Source: Daphnia pulex (taxonomy: Eukaryota > Arthropoda > Branchiopoda > Diplostraca > Daphniidae). From it: 64,000 nt of DNA. The translations under genes were made by a program, and so were the position numbers. This document shows, piece by piece, positions 23,856 through 36,642 of the stretch (position 1 is the stretch's first letter; the number at the start of each line of letters is the position of its first letter). The notes beneath the pieces are model-generated. The model was not told where the DNA came from. It made no database searches and was given only the letters and a program-made list of their open reading frames with translations. The stretch spans positions 4,920,501-4,984,500 of the forward strand of contig NC_060028.1 in assembly GCF_021134715.1 (NCBI RefSeq), given 5' to 3'.

Positions 23856-26060
23856 GGGAGTGTTTTGGTGTCCAATTCATAGCTATAATTGGCCGTTTCC
23901 CGTATCTGGTGCAAACTGTCGGTTAATTTTTCGTTGACTTTTTCACGGAGCAGTCACCATTTGAACGAGATCCACAGTCTAAGGATGCGTCTGGCCATTT
24001 CAATGTTACCGTGCTATTTTGCCGGAATGGGATTTGGTGGCCTATCTTAATCGTGGTTTCAAAATTAAAATGTCGGAAGACGGAGAATGAATCTTCTTGA
24101 AGGTGATGACGGCTACGAGTATTACGATAATGGTCCACTCCCCCCACCACAAAAAAAAATAAATAAAATGGAGTGGTTCATGAAAAATTGGTTAACCAAA
24201 GCCCCATCTCCATCGAAGATGGAATCTCTGAGGACTGGAAAAACAACAGTCACTCAACCGTTAATCCGTTTCCCATTATCTGAGAGAATTCTTTTATAAT
24301 GTTTAGATGACTGGAGAATTTCTGCTGGCAGCTTGGCTATAAGTTAAACGGTCGACAGCTGTTTAAGCCAGCTGTTAGCCTACAACAAAATTTGTTGACG
24401 AGAAGGAAAACAAGGAAGGAGAAAAAAAGAAAGGTAAGTTAAGGCATTAACTTTATTACAAGCAATCACACCATCAATTACTAATTGCATGTAAATCGCT
24501 CGACCTTAACTTAGTGATTTCAAAGCCAATCAACCATAAAGTTACTGACAACCGCAAATACTTGGCTTGTCACGCTTTCTTTCTCTACTGGCCGACTGTA
24601 TAATGTTTGGCGAATACGCTGACCGAGCGTAAAATTGTTTCGATTGATGAGGAGGCGGCGAAGGCATTACAGAGGACGAAATCCTGGCCTAATACAGTTC
24701 TTACGTCAAAAGGCAATCATTTCGTTGTAACGTACATAGAAAATATTAGATAACGGTGGCCGGACTTTCGTATATCAGTTTAATTCGCCGTAGTTAGTAA
24801 CATTTTTGGGCCGAAACATGGGGATTTCGTGCTACTTTCGTAAATTCCACGTGGTGGGATACGCCCCTATAATGCAATATATCTGTGAGTTTCGTTTAAT
24901 AGTTACTATGCTGGTTCTTTAACCTTGTGGACGACGTGATGTAAAGAGAAAGGCCGCACAAGTTGCGAGGCCGTCTCTAACTGGAACCAATAAAAAATAT
25001 ATAATTATATCCTAATTATATTCTTGCTGTAGTTTGCAACTATTTTGATGAGAAACGAAGTACATGTAAAGTTAATATCTGGGGGTGACCAACTGCACCA
25101 GATTTAGACGGATCGTATACCTATGGTTTGAGAGCCATCCACGAATGGTGCTCTGGAACTCAAATTGCAAATGTGAGAATATTGTCACTGTCACCTTACG
25201 AGTACACTCTTCGAATAACTAATTCAGTGGAAGTACTCAAACTGGAGGAGAGAATACTTGTATTTACTACTATAACGTTTATAGAGCAACTACAAGAGTA
25301 TCCTATTGAGGCTAGCGTAGGTCTCGCAAGGCAGTAGGCAATAGGCAGACGTGACTACGAAAGGACCACGTGGTCATTACATGGTCAAACAGATATCCAT
25401 CTGTTTGACCAACCCAGAAGAAGTGAATCGGAAGTAGACAAAGTCTACTTCTAGGCTGAAAACAACATGTGTTATGCCTGTATTTAAGTAAACTGGCCAG
25501 AACTACATAGATAACCACTAAACTCCTTATCCTACATGACAACATTATGTTTAACATTAAAGGTATAAAACTCAGATTATAAGTTGGTTTAAGTTGGCTA
25601 GAAATTTTGAAAATTTCTTGTTCATAATTCGAAACCGAAATGCGTGAAAGATCGACTCGATAATGTTAACTCGAAATAAAGCCACATTATAATCGCTTCT
25701 GAACGTCGTTCAAATTCAAATCTGCTGATAAATAACCTTCCGACTCGATCAAAAGAGGCAACCGTTGGGATCGTCAACAGGCGATCCTCAGTTGAATCGA
25801 AGTATTTTTAATTTTAACTATATGGTCGCTCGGTAATATTAAGAAAACATGTTCGCTTCTCAATATTGTTTTGGAAATTCAAAGCCAAAGGGCAAAGAAG
25901 CCAAGGCAACTGAATTTGATTCAGAAAATCGTGGACAGATACCGTAATATCAAGCGAATCTTAAATTCGCTGTGGTAAAATAACCATTTTAGTTTAATCA
26001 TTCAGTAAATAAATTAACCGGTTTGGTCAACTTATGATTACGCTAAAGGTGTAGCGAATA
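23856..26060. other. Unassigned region with a cluster of three hairpins
   Basis: No gene recognised. The frame 24087-24299 is acidic and then proline-rich, without a known motif. Three consecutive perfect palindromes are at 25364-25375 (GACCACGTGGTC), 25383-25410 (12-bp arms, GGTCAAACAGAT, loop ATCC) and 25431-25451 (9-bp arms, GAAGTAGAC, loop AAA). Confidence 0.4.
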
Positions 26061-27190
26061 ATAAAGGGAAATGCGATCCAGCGAAAGTGACGCAGGCGCA
26101 GTCGATCCTAAAGTTGCCTTTGCAATTTGCACGATGGAGAAACGCGCTCATACCCAAAGAGCAAGTAAACTGAGCTTCTTGATCGAAAAAGCGGCCTCTA
26201 ATGAAGAAGTGGTGGTAGCTCTAGCTTGTGCTTGAAGAAACCTATGCTGAGGTGACTAAATTGAACGGCAAAAACAAGCAAGCTGGGAACCTGAGCGAGC
26301 GAGGAGCAACAATTGGCAGCCACTCAATGGACGGCAGAGGTGTAAGAGCTGTTTAATGGATGCAAACATGTGGCAAAAGAATATATAAGAAAGGAGAAAA
26401 GGGACAAGACGACAGATGGCGACGAAAGGGCGATAAATGCCAAGAAAAGAAGAATTGAGTTTCAAAATCAACGCCAAAAAGTGTTTATTAAAGAGCAGTC
26501 AGTGTTCATTAAACTGGCGGCGTAAAAGACGTGCGCCAACGAACAAGGGTAAACAATAAGACCATACCTTGCAGATCGAGTTCCAACACCAGCTGGAAGA
26601 CTTTACGTCCACATTTACGCCGGGGTTATCATCAACCAGACTGCATTTTTAGCCGGATAAAGAGAAGATACCAAGAGGACATTTGCCCAAGACTACTACC
26701 AAGCCGTTCAACAGGGACCCTCGGAAATGGCGCGAATTTTCACTGATTTAACGTCATTTAAAAAATAGCGAAACTTTGACGTCATTTAAAGCTATCGTTC
26801 ATGACAGTTACATGCCTGATGAAAATGATTGCACAGCGGGATTACCAGAGGTTAGGAGGAGAGTGTCAAATATATTCAATACGTCGGTCGTTTATAACGT
26901 AATTTAGGAAACACTCATTCGTCGATTCGGTAACGTACAAGGAATCATTCACGAGTACATTCAAGAATTGCTAGCGTTCTAGCCGTTTAATGCAGGAGAT
27001 TTATGGGCTCTTATTAACATGGCTGCATTGTCAAAGAAGCAGTGACGATTGTTGATCAACAAGGTGGATCATCGTAAAATATTGTCAGCCAGTTGGTGTG
27101 AGTACTCCCAAATGAGTTTCAGAGAGAATGGGGCAGATTCGCTTATCCACTTTGACCTAGTATCCCTGGATTGGCAGAATTAGACAGATC
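26060..27190 (+). mobile_element. Retroelement gag-like remnant, probably BEL/Pao
   Basis: Scattered plus-strand pieces resemble the BEL/Pao gag region: SKLSFLIEKAASNEEVVVAL near 26165-26225 and LIRRFGNVQGIIHEYIQELL with a following INMAALSKK stretch near 26910-27040. The sequence is a heavily broken, old fossil. Family assignment is tentative. Confidence 0.4.
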
Positions 27191-27453
27191 AAAGGATCAA
27201 AGTAAGGTCCAGTCTATTTCGTGTACGCATGAAAGTGTACGTACCGTCTAAACGCGTGGCAACTACCGTGTATTTTATCATCTCCTCCTTATAGGGCCGT
27301 AGGGGAAGGGGATTTACATCACTAGACGACAACAGAAACTGTTTAAATCGTGTACTCTATGTTATGTTCAAGTTATTTAACCAATATTTAGAAGAGATAA
27401 ACGATTTTTTATTAAAATTTTTAGATAATCGAAATTAATAAATATACAGGGTT

Positions 27454-29363
27454 TTAATTATACATTAGAGTCCATCTTGCTTTTATATATAATATGTACC
27501 ATTTATCTATATTATATCCTGTATACGATGTATATAATGTATAAGACGACATATGGAGTTTCATTCTGGAAATGCAGTTCTCTTTGTTGAATGTATTTCC
27601 TAAATCCATTTTGTTGAAAGGGAATACAACAAGACAAATCGAAACTCTCTTGAATTGCCGAGTGAAGGCTTTTACAAAAAGAAACTCCAATTTTCTTATA
27701 TGTCTCTGTTGGTCCACATTTGTCCACGAACCACTTGTAAAGACCCCATTGAGCACACCACCCCAACCTGTGTTTGACGCGTTCAAATAGATAGTCAGAT
27801 CCGGATCCTTAGCAACATCGGCCTCCCGTTACATTTCTTTAAATTAGAAAACCACATGGCATAAATTTTAGAGCAGTCATCTAACGAAATCAGTGAGTTT
27901 AAGTTATTTTTGAACCGGAAGAGACCGTCAATATACAACCTTTGCAATTCTATTTAATGCGGGTGGACAAAAGGAACGTTTGCCCTAATCGCCCAAGCAA
28001 AAATACCAATGACTTTGGCTATCTCCCATAGAGGGGACAAATTAAAAAAACATTAAAAAAGACAAATAATTTTGTCCACTTTCTCCGACCACAAGGAAAG
28101 TCAAAGGTTTTGATACTGCCATTCTCACAGGATGGCTCACGTTCTCACCATACTGACTTAACTTTATGTTTACCATTTTCCAGAGAGGATGCCAAATATA
28201 AACCGCGAGTTTAGTTTTTATCCGCTTTATTCAAGTTTGGTTTAGTTTATGGGAACACTTGAATACACATACTGTGAAAAGGCAAAATTGAAATATAAAA
28301 TAGTTTCTCATTAATGTTTGTTAAGTAATCTTTTGGTAAATCTTTCTAAAAGTTCCTTGGTAACCAAAAACTCTCGCTTTGCCTCAACTTTGCAAGAATT
28401 CAAAAGCAAAATATTGCCCAAATAAATAAAAAGTCAATGACTGTGATTGAAGGAAACTCACAAGGTTTGTATTTTTTTAAATAAAAGGGGGTGGATGCAA
28501 GGCTAGCGCTTTGAATTGATAAAGCTTCACCCCACCTGAATTTGATGAATTTTTTGACTTCCTGGTGAAGAGGCACGGTAAGATACGCGTACGTCAGATC
28601 AATTTTTGTAAAAAATCCTTGGAACGAATTATCTCCTAATTAACTAACGCCTTCCGTTTGAAAATGAGGCTAACAGAGATATTTGTTTAAAGCCTTTAAA
28701 TTTACTATCAGCCTTAAACCACCCGATTGCTTGTGATAATTAACACTCCACTGACAAAACACTGCTCTGAGTCCTCGACTGGCTCAATGGCTTCTTTTGT
28801 TACAAGGTTCTAAATTTCCTGATTGCAGAGGGCCCATTGACTTTCCGACATTTTTATGTTGATTTGGCTACTAGCCTGAAACGAGCTGACAAAAAATTCT
28901 AATTTCGTTCCCTGACTGATGCTCTGTAAGATTAAGGGAACTTTCGACAGTCATTTCCAAGATTCATCAAAATATCGTAATCTACCTCTCATAATAGACG
29001 GAGTTCCTAAGGTACATTTCGGAAAAGTTAAAATTACTGGCCTGGTATATGAGTTGTTTTCTCTTTTCCTGTTGAAGGTGAAAGTTTATCCTCCATTATA
29101 GCCTTTGCTATAGCTTCCTTGTCCAAAACTTCCTCCACTATGATATCTTTAATTAAGTGCCACATTAACCATTGCCGCTCGCTCAAGGCCTTGATGAGAT
29201 CCATGGTTGCTACCACTATTACTAATGCTTCTAAGGGTTTTGTTACCTCATTTACCATGCTCTGGATGAAGTGGCGATGATGAAAAGTGAACCGCACTGC
29301 TGAGGTTTGAAACGATCGGTCTCTTTCACAAAGAGGAAATTTAAGGTCCAAAACTTTAAGCAA
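27454..29363 (-). mobile_element. DIRS-like retroelement remnant, minus strand
   Basis: Read right to left. A gag-side or linker stretch (about 29363-29034) is followed by reverse-transcriptase pieces at about 28560-28860: GGLRLIVNLKALN, then a palm block with the DLTYAYLTVPLHQEVKKFIKF type of sequence. An RNase H start follows at about 27786-27690, with MNASNTGWGGVLNGVFTSGSW and QRHIRKLEF. The 'DASxxGWGxVL' plus 'HINxLEL' combination is characteristic of DIRS-type elements. It is an old fossil with many breaks. The same family appears in the opposite orientation just to the right. Confidence 0.65.
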
Positions 29364-29738
29364 GTTTTCCCGTCGTAAGGGTTCCCATTGGAACTATTTT
29401 GAGGCGAAGCCGCAGTATCAAAACGATTATGGACGAGACAATGAGAGGCCTGTCAACTATATCCAACCAGATTCGTTGGACTTTGAGCAGGGAGAAGAAG
29501 AAGAAGGGGAGGTGTATGTCGACGAGGAAGAATGGAACTGACAGCGGCAGTCAAGGCGACCGTGGCTACTGAGCAATCAAGGGCAAGACGAAAAGCGGAG
29601 CGATCAGCAATCGGAACAGAAGGCAGGAACTTCAACAGAGTAGGATGGTGCAGCTGAAGTCTTCCCTCCGTTAGAAGAGTCAAGTCATTCGAAGCCAAAA
29701 AAGTCACGAGCTCAATCCCCGGAAGAAGGCAATGATAA
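29320..29738 (+). mobile_element. DIRS-like element, left part of gag-like ORF (before Gypsy insertion)
   Basis: Plus-strand frame with an acidic tract (EQGEEEEGEVYVDEEEW) followed by a basic, Gln/Ser-rich stretch. Its continuation in the same type of ORF is found beyond the Gypsy element at 36643. Broken fossil. Confidence 0.5.
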
Positions 29739-30105
29739 TGTCACGTCCCGTTCTGTTTGCCTTACTTTTGCTTACCAGCCTTGTGTCGCTTGGCGTCCTT
29801 AGATTTAGTCCAGATCTTACTTCACTTCTCGTCTGCTGAGCACGCTGAGTGGATGCTAGTTCTCTCTTCTCCTGTGTGTGAGTTAATCTCTTGCTTGTGT
29901 GCGTGTTAGCTCTAGCTTGTGTCTGAATGTGTTAGTTCCACTAGGGCACTATTGGTTAGGTTAGTGTAGTGTTTAAGACAATTAGTGTAGTTAGCCAATG
30001 GTGAAGGCCACCGTCTTGTTCTGTGCCGTGTCGTTGACCAGCATTATGGTGCTTTTTACAAGTGGTTTTCATCAACAAGTGTACTGAACTAGATTACCCG
30101 TGACA
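29739..30105 (+). repeat. 5' LTR of Gypsy element
   Basis: TG...CA ends with a TGTCAC/GTGACA inverted pair. About 97% identical to the right LTR outside a 14-bp indel. Confidence 0.92.
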
Positions 30106-33100
30106 ATGGTGGAGATGCAGGGTACAGTTAAACTCGTTGATTGAGAACAATTTACATTTGATTTTGTGTGTGTGAAACAAAACTTGAACAAATTTGTGTT
30201 GGAAGATTGAGGCGTCCCATAGTTAACGTTTATGTTACGTTGCATATATCGTTCGCCCTCAACATAAACACTTCGCTGCTTTTTGTGTTCATGTATCGTT
30301 CCAAATTATTTGTGTGGCACGATTATCTGTTTCTTTTTAAATTTTGTAGGTTCGTCATTGTGGAAAATTAAATTGATTGGAAATTTGGGAATCGACGTAT
30401 CAACGTTGAGTACGTTGGCATGCTGCTGAGTCATCCAAGTGAGTTGGGCCATCCAACGTTTTTCCCAATTACGTCTTGCCGACGTTGGCCTTGTGTTGCG
30501 AGCGAAGAATTTTTGATTCATAAATTCTTTGATATTCGTTTATTAATTCTATTCTGCTTTTTATTAAGATTTGAGTCGAAGATTATTGGCTTTTGGGTCT
30601 TCTTTTTGGAAGTGGATAATCCCGTTTTGATTTGTTCGTGAACCAGACCCAAGGGCTGGTAAGTTGTGTCCCCTAACCCTCATAGACTTTTTCTTACAGG
30701 TACTTGAGGCTTGATAGCCGTTTTGATTGAGAGTGAGAGAGCATTGGTTCCTGTTTTTTTTGTGAGTCTTTGACTCTTCTCTTGTTGATGGCCACTTGTT
30801 GAATACCCCCCACAAAACTTATTGATTGCGAGTAGCTTCCTCCCTATTTTCGACTATTAGTTGGGATTGGAATTGGGTGGCGTTCGGGGCGAATATTTGT
30901 CACATTTCCTTTGCTACAGTAAACGAATAAAATGACTGGTCAGGACCAAGCGGGTCACGGGGAATTTGTACTACCAGATAACGGGCCAGGCAACGACGTT
31001 CACCCTCCAAATCTCGAACAAAACGTTCCGCAAAACGTACTAGGCGCTCCCAACGTATCTCCAGTAATTCATGTGGGAAATTTTAGGGAGCGGGACCCTC
31101 CAGTTTTCCGCGGGTTGCCACACGAGGACGTGATGGAGTGGATCCATAAGTTCCAGCGGGTGTCGGCTTTTAATCAGTGGGGCCCTGTCCAACAACTTCG
31201 ACACATTGAATTCAGTCTAGAAGGGTTGCAGCAACATGGCTATCGGGACTACAACCTCGTCCACAAACGTATGACGGGATGATAGCAGCTTTGCAGGGAG
31301 CATTTTGGCACCACAACTATGCGATGGAATTAGAATCCCGATTGCGAGCTAAAAAACCCGATGAGCCGGGTCATACTGTTATGACATGATCTATCTATGC
31401 TCAAGAGTCGACCCGGGGATGACCGAAGAGCTTAAACTCCAATTTTTATTCCAAAACATGGAACTGGCGTTGATGCAAAGAGTGTTTCCCCAAATGGACC
31501 AGTTAACAACCAATGAGCTGTTCCGGCGTCTTCAAGCTCATTGCCAGGCCTCGCTTATTGCGGAGTGATCCATCCCTGTAAACAATATCGTCCCTGTGCC
31601 ACCCGTAAACTCAAAGGAGGAAATCGAGAAACTCGTACGGGACGAGGTATCAAAGAGTCTGGATCCAATTGTACGTAGATTGGAGCAGACAACGCGTACA
31701 ATGGGAACTGCCGGGGGATCGGGATTTAATTCAAGGATGCGGACACCAGAGAAAGGGCGAAATTCGCAGTGGAAAAATCGGGATTGTCCGAATAAACGGA
31801 CATTAGACGGGCGGCCAATTTGTAACAATTGCGGGAGTCCAGGGCACCTCGCGCGTAGTTATCCAAAAGGGAAAGGCTGTTACAATTGCGGGGATCCCGG
31901 GCATTTTTCACGTCAATGCCCCAAACAAAAAAAAGATGGTGGGTCCCCAAACAAGCAATAGCCAAAAGATTTGACCCAAAAACCGGCTAATTCCCCTAAA
32001 CGTCAGTCAAACTAGAACCGGTGGCAAGGGGGGAGCGTGCCACCGTTGTTTTGAATTTTCCCCAAACTGATTCTCGTCGCCTTATTCTCAAACAAGTTGA
32101 TTGCCAGGGGCAGGGTGTTAAAGCCATCATTGATACGGGATCCGGAGCTTCGTTAATTTCTCCAAAATTTTTGCCGAGCGTTGGGGATTGAAAATTTTAG
32201 AGAATGGCAAGGACCTCGATTGTAACTTATGGATGGGAAGACGTTAGAACCGAGCGGAATGGTCAAGTTGAGAATCCATGTAGAAGGGCGTTTGATTTGG
32301 GTCATAGCGGCGGTGAGTGAAATGAATGGGTTTGATCTGTTGTTGGGGAATGACGCGTTATCGCAGTTGGGTTGCTTCTCGGTCCAACACAACGATGCTG
32401 GGGTGGGGTCCTTCTCGATAACGCCCACAACTAGCGAAGAGAGTCCAAGGGGGGAGGAAGGCTATATTGTGAATTCTGAAACTCTAAGCATCCCTGCGTT
32501 CTCAATGATGCACGTTGACGTTGTCGTTCCACAGTTGGGCGGGCAAAATCTAGGCCATATGGTAGAACCATCTCCGAAAGTGATGGCGGATCAGGGGGTT
32601 TCGATTGGGCGGATCTTGCTACCATCGCGTGTAACTGGTGGGACGCATCGTTTTCCCTTAACTAATTTCTCTTCGTCTTCCCAATTCATTCCAGCGGGAA
32701 TGTTCGTTGGAAAAATCCTGTCCGTTGATCAAGTCTTGGATGAAAATCGTGAAGGTGATCCCACTGCTGTCCCCACCGAACCGTCGTTACCATTCGCGAG
32801 TCGAGTCAATAAAAATCTGGGAGATGAGGATCGGGAAAAAACTGTCGCGTTGCTGAATCGATATCTGCGTTGTTTCGCCGCATCACCGCATGAGTTGAGT
32901 CGTTCGAACGTATTAGTTAGACACGTAATTGATACTGGGAACCATTTGCCCGTCCATCGGGCCCCTTATGCTAGTGCGTGGCGTGAGCGCGAGTTGATCA
33001 ACGATCAGACTCAGACCATGATGCGGGGTAATGTTATCGTCCCTTCCAATAGCGCGTGGGCTGCACCAGTCGTTTTGGCCAGAAAGAAAGATGGGGAATG

Positions 33101-36100
33101 GCGTTTCTGCGTCAATTATCATCGGTTGAATGCGGTCACAAAGAAAGACGTGTATCCCCTCCCAACAATTGATGATGCCCTTAGTCGAATGGAAGGTTCG
33201 CGCTATTTCTCCATCCTAGACATGCAGGCGGGGTACTGGCAGGTCGAGGTCGACGAGCAGGATCGGGCTAAAACCGCTTTCATCACCGCGGATGGGCTGT
33301 TTGAGTTTCATGTGATGCCGTTCGGGTTAACAAATGCGTCGGCAACGTTCCAACGAATGATGGATGTCGTCTTGGCAGGCCTCAAGTGGAATTCTTGCCT
33401 TGTCTATTTAGACGACATCGTCGTCTTCGCGCCCACTGTTTCTCAACATCTAGAGCGTCTGGAGTCGGTCCTCCAACGTATTGAATGGGCGGGGTTGAAA
33501 CTGAAGTTGTCAAAGTGCTCATTCCTAGAGCAATCTCTTTAAGTCTTGGGCTTTATTGTAAGTGGCGAAGGGATTTCTCCAAATCCCGAAAAGATCTCCG
33601 CCGTGCGTGATTTCCCTGTTCCGCAGAGTGTAAAAGAAGTACAAAGCGTCCTTGGTCTTATTACCGGAGATTCGTCCCTAATTTCACTGTCGTGGCCAAC
33701 CCTCTCTCGAATATGACCAAAAAGAACCAACGTTTCTCCTGGGGGGGGGAAGAGCATCAGCGTAGCTTCGACGCTATGAAAACCATCCTGATTTCCCCTC
33801 AAATCTTGGCCCACCCACGGTACGATTTGCCGATGGAAATCAATTGCGATGCCAGTAATTATGGGGTGGGAGCCGTCCTTGTACAAAAAACGGAGATGAA
33901 AAACACGTCGTTACGTACGCGAGCCGCCTTCTGAGCAACCCGGAAATTAATTATTCAGTATCCGAGAAAGAGTGTCTCGCTCTTGTCTGGTCCGTCCGTA
34001 AATTTCGATCCTACATCTGGGGGCTAAATATAAGAGTGGTGACGGATCATCATTCTCTTTGCTGAATATTGAAGAAACGGGATTCGTCTGGGAGGATTGC
34101 GCAGTGGAGCCTTCAGCTCCAAGACCTTGACATTGAAATAATGCACCGTAGCGGGCGCCTTCACTCCGATGCAGATGGGTTGTCACGGGCTCCAACGGGT
34201 TGTCCCAAGGAAGAAGAGGAGATTCTTCTCCTGAATGTCACTGTGGTTCCGTTTGCGTTGGATATCGGGTTGGCCCTACGGGAATCTGTGGTGGGAAGGC
34301 ATCTTAAGAGGGATGAAAGATACACCGCCCACTCTCGGGATTAAAAAATTGATTCAACCCTATGAGCTGAGGGGGGATGTCCTTTATCGTCGTCGAATTC
34401 GTGGTGGGGTGGTATCGTATCAACTCTGTCTCCCCAAAAGCCTCATCGAACAAGTGCTTTTAGCCTGCCATAGCGACGTTACCGCTGGACACTTGGGAGT
34501 GACGCGCACGACGTATAAAATCCAACAGCGATATTACTGGCCGGGAATGCGACGTCAAATTACTCGTTTTGTGCTCTCATGTGTCGATTGCCAAACGAAA
34601 AAAACAGGCTCAGGAAGCGCCTGCTGGTCTTATGCGTCCGATACGCGTTAGTCAGCCGTTTGAGAAAGTGGGGATTGACTTGATAGGCCCTTTCTCTCTC
34701 ACTAGCGCCGGGAATCGACACGCCATTGTGGCTGTTGATTACTTAACGAAATGGACAATTTGCAAAGCTGTTCCTTCTGCGTCGTTCAAAGAAGTCGTCG
34801 ACTTCTTTGTACGGAATGTAGTCCTCCAACATGGTGCCGTGCACCTGTGTTCCTAATCTCCGATCGTGGAAAATGTTTGACGGCCGATTTCTCTGAGGAG
34901 CTTTTCAAAGCCTTGCAGACCAATCACTTTGTTACGGCTGCGTATCATCCCCAGTGTAATGGGTTGATCGAGCGGTACAACCATACATTGTCGGAAATGC
35001 TCTCGATGTACGTAAATTCAGTCCATAACGATTGGGATGGGTTCATTGATTTCGTCACGTTCGCCTACAATACGAGTCGCCAAGAGAAGACTGGGTTTAG
35101 TCCATTCTTCCTCTTATATGGGTGGGAGGCCGTACTGCCGATTGATGTTGCGTTAGGAAATAATCCAGAAAAAGATTTAGATGTTGGTGATTCCAGTGAC
35201 CGTGCCCGTACGCTGACGACGAAGCTCTCCGCTATCCGTGAAAAGGTGAAGAAAAGGATGGCGATTGTTCAATCAAGACAGAAGAAACGGTATGATCGCC
35301 ACCGCCGACAAGTGAAGTTTGCTGTAGGCGATCCGGTGCTCGTTTATCGCCGTATTCGGAAAAAAGGACGCACGACGAAGTTTCTGCATCGTTATTTTGG
35401 CCCCTACCGTATAGTACTGTACGTCGAGTAAGCGATCTCAACTATATCGTAGAGCCACTGTATGGGAAGAAGAAGAATCAAGATTGTGTTCATGTGTCTC
35501 AACTAAAGCCGTTTAGGCATAGTGCGCCGAGTGGAAAAGTGAGCGTTAAATCACCTGTAGTCAAGACACCCGTTTCAATTATCAAGAAGCAGACATCGGA
35601 AAATCAAGTGAAAGAAAAGACGCCGAAAGTGGTGCGGTGGTATGATTAGCAATCTCGAGCTGTGGATCAAGAGCAGCATTGCAAAAAAGACACTTCATCA
35701 ACAACTGGATGAAGTGACGAAAGAGTGGGCGGTCATGTTCTCCGCTCCCGCCGAAGATTGAAGTCCCCGACTTGAATTGACCTGTAGTTTGATTGTGTGA
35801 TTTGTCGTGTGGCCAAATTAACGTGTTGATTGTAGTATCATGTATGTTTGGCTTCTTGAAATAATTTGATTTTGTTGTGTCGTGAAGAGGTTGGACCGTC
35901 ACGACCGAGTGAAGCTATGCCGTGAAGTGGTTAGACCGTCACGGCATAGGCTTTCACTGTGGGGATCCTGTGAGCGCGCGTGAGAGGTTGGAAGGTGGTT
36001 CCTTACAGTAATACTGGGAAGATGGTAACTTCCAACAGTGTGCGGAAGCTTCCGAGGAGGATGTGTCTTCCTGTGTGTGTGTGTCTGTTAAGTAAGATGT

Positions 36101-36261
36101 GCACTTAGTTTAAGCTAGTTTAAGTTTATGATAATTTCGGTGGTTGGGTAAAAAATCAAAAAAACAAAAAAACAAAAAAATGGGAACTAAGATCATTTGC
36201 TTTTCGGTCGTATCCTCTATGTTCAATGATCAGGACGATCATTTTTTCGTAAGGGGGAAAA

Positions 36262-36642
36262 TGCCACGTCCCGTTCTGTTTGCCTTACTTTTGCTTACCA
36301 GATGAGCGCTAGATGGCCTTGTGTCGCTTGGCGTCCTTAGATTTAGTCCAGATCTTACTTCACTTCTCGTCTGCTGAGCACGCTGAGTGGATGCTAGTTC
36401 TCTCTTCTCCTGTGTGTGAGTTAATCTCTTGCTTGTGTGCGTGTTAGCTCTAGCTTGTGTGTGAATGTGTTAGTTCCACTAGGGCACCATTGGTAAGGTA
36501 AGTGTAGTGTTTAAGACAATTAGTGTAGTTAGCCAATGGTGAAGGCCACCGTCTTGTTCTGTGCGTGTCTTTGGCCAGCATTACGGTGCTTTTTACAAGT
36601 GGTTTTCATCAACGAGTGTACTGAACTAGATTACCCTTGACA
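36262..36642 (+). repeat. 3' LTR of Gypsy element
   Basis: Matches 29739-30105 and carries an extra ~14 bp (GAGCGCTAGATGG region) near its start. It is preceded by a polypurine tract. Confidence 0.92.

Larger units (their letters stand above)
29739..36642 (+). mobile_element. Ty3/Gypsy LTR retrotransposon with both LTRs, broken
   Basis: The LTRs are at 29739-30105 (367 bp) and 36262-36642 (381 bp). They begin TGTCACG/TGCCACG and end GTGACA/TTGACA. They differ by about ten substitutions plus a ~14-bp and a 1-bp indel, so the insertion is relatively recent. A TGG-starting primer-binding-site-like sequence follows the left LTR and a polypurine tract (AAGGGGGAAAA) precedes the right one. The gag region is 30932-31960 (DPPVFRGLPHEDVMEWIHKF, then two CCHC-type knuckles near 31820-31920). 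Protease and reverse transcriptase are at about 32100-33540, with YLDDIVVFA. RNase H is at about 33750-34200. The integrase, about 34400-35430, has an HHCC-like zinc finger, a DLIGPF-type core and a YHPQCNGLIERYN block. No envelope frame. The element is broken, with a handful of breaks. Confidence 0.93.

Noticed and set aside
36262-36642. Gypsy target-site duplication
   Set aside because: The bases flanking the two LTRs (ATAA and ATAT) do not match well enough to claim a duplication.
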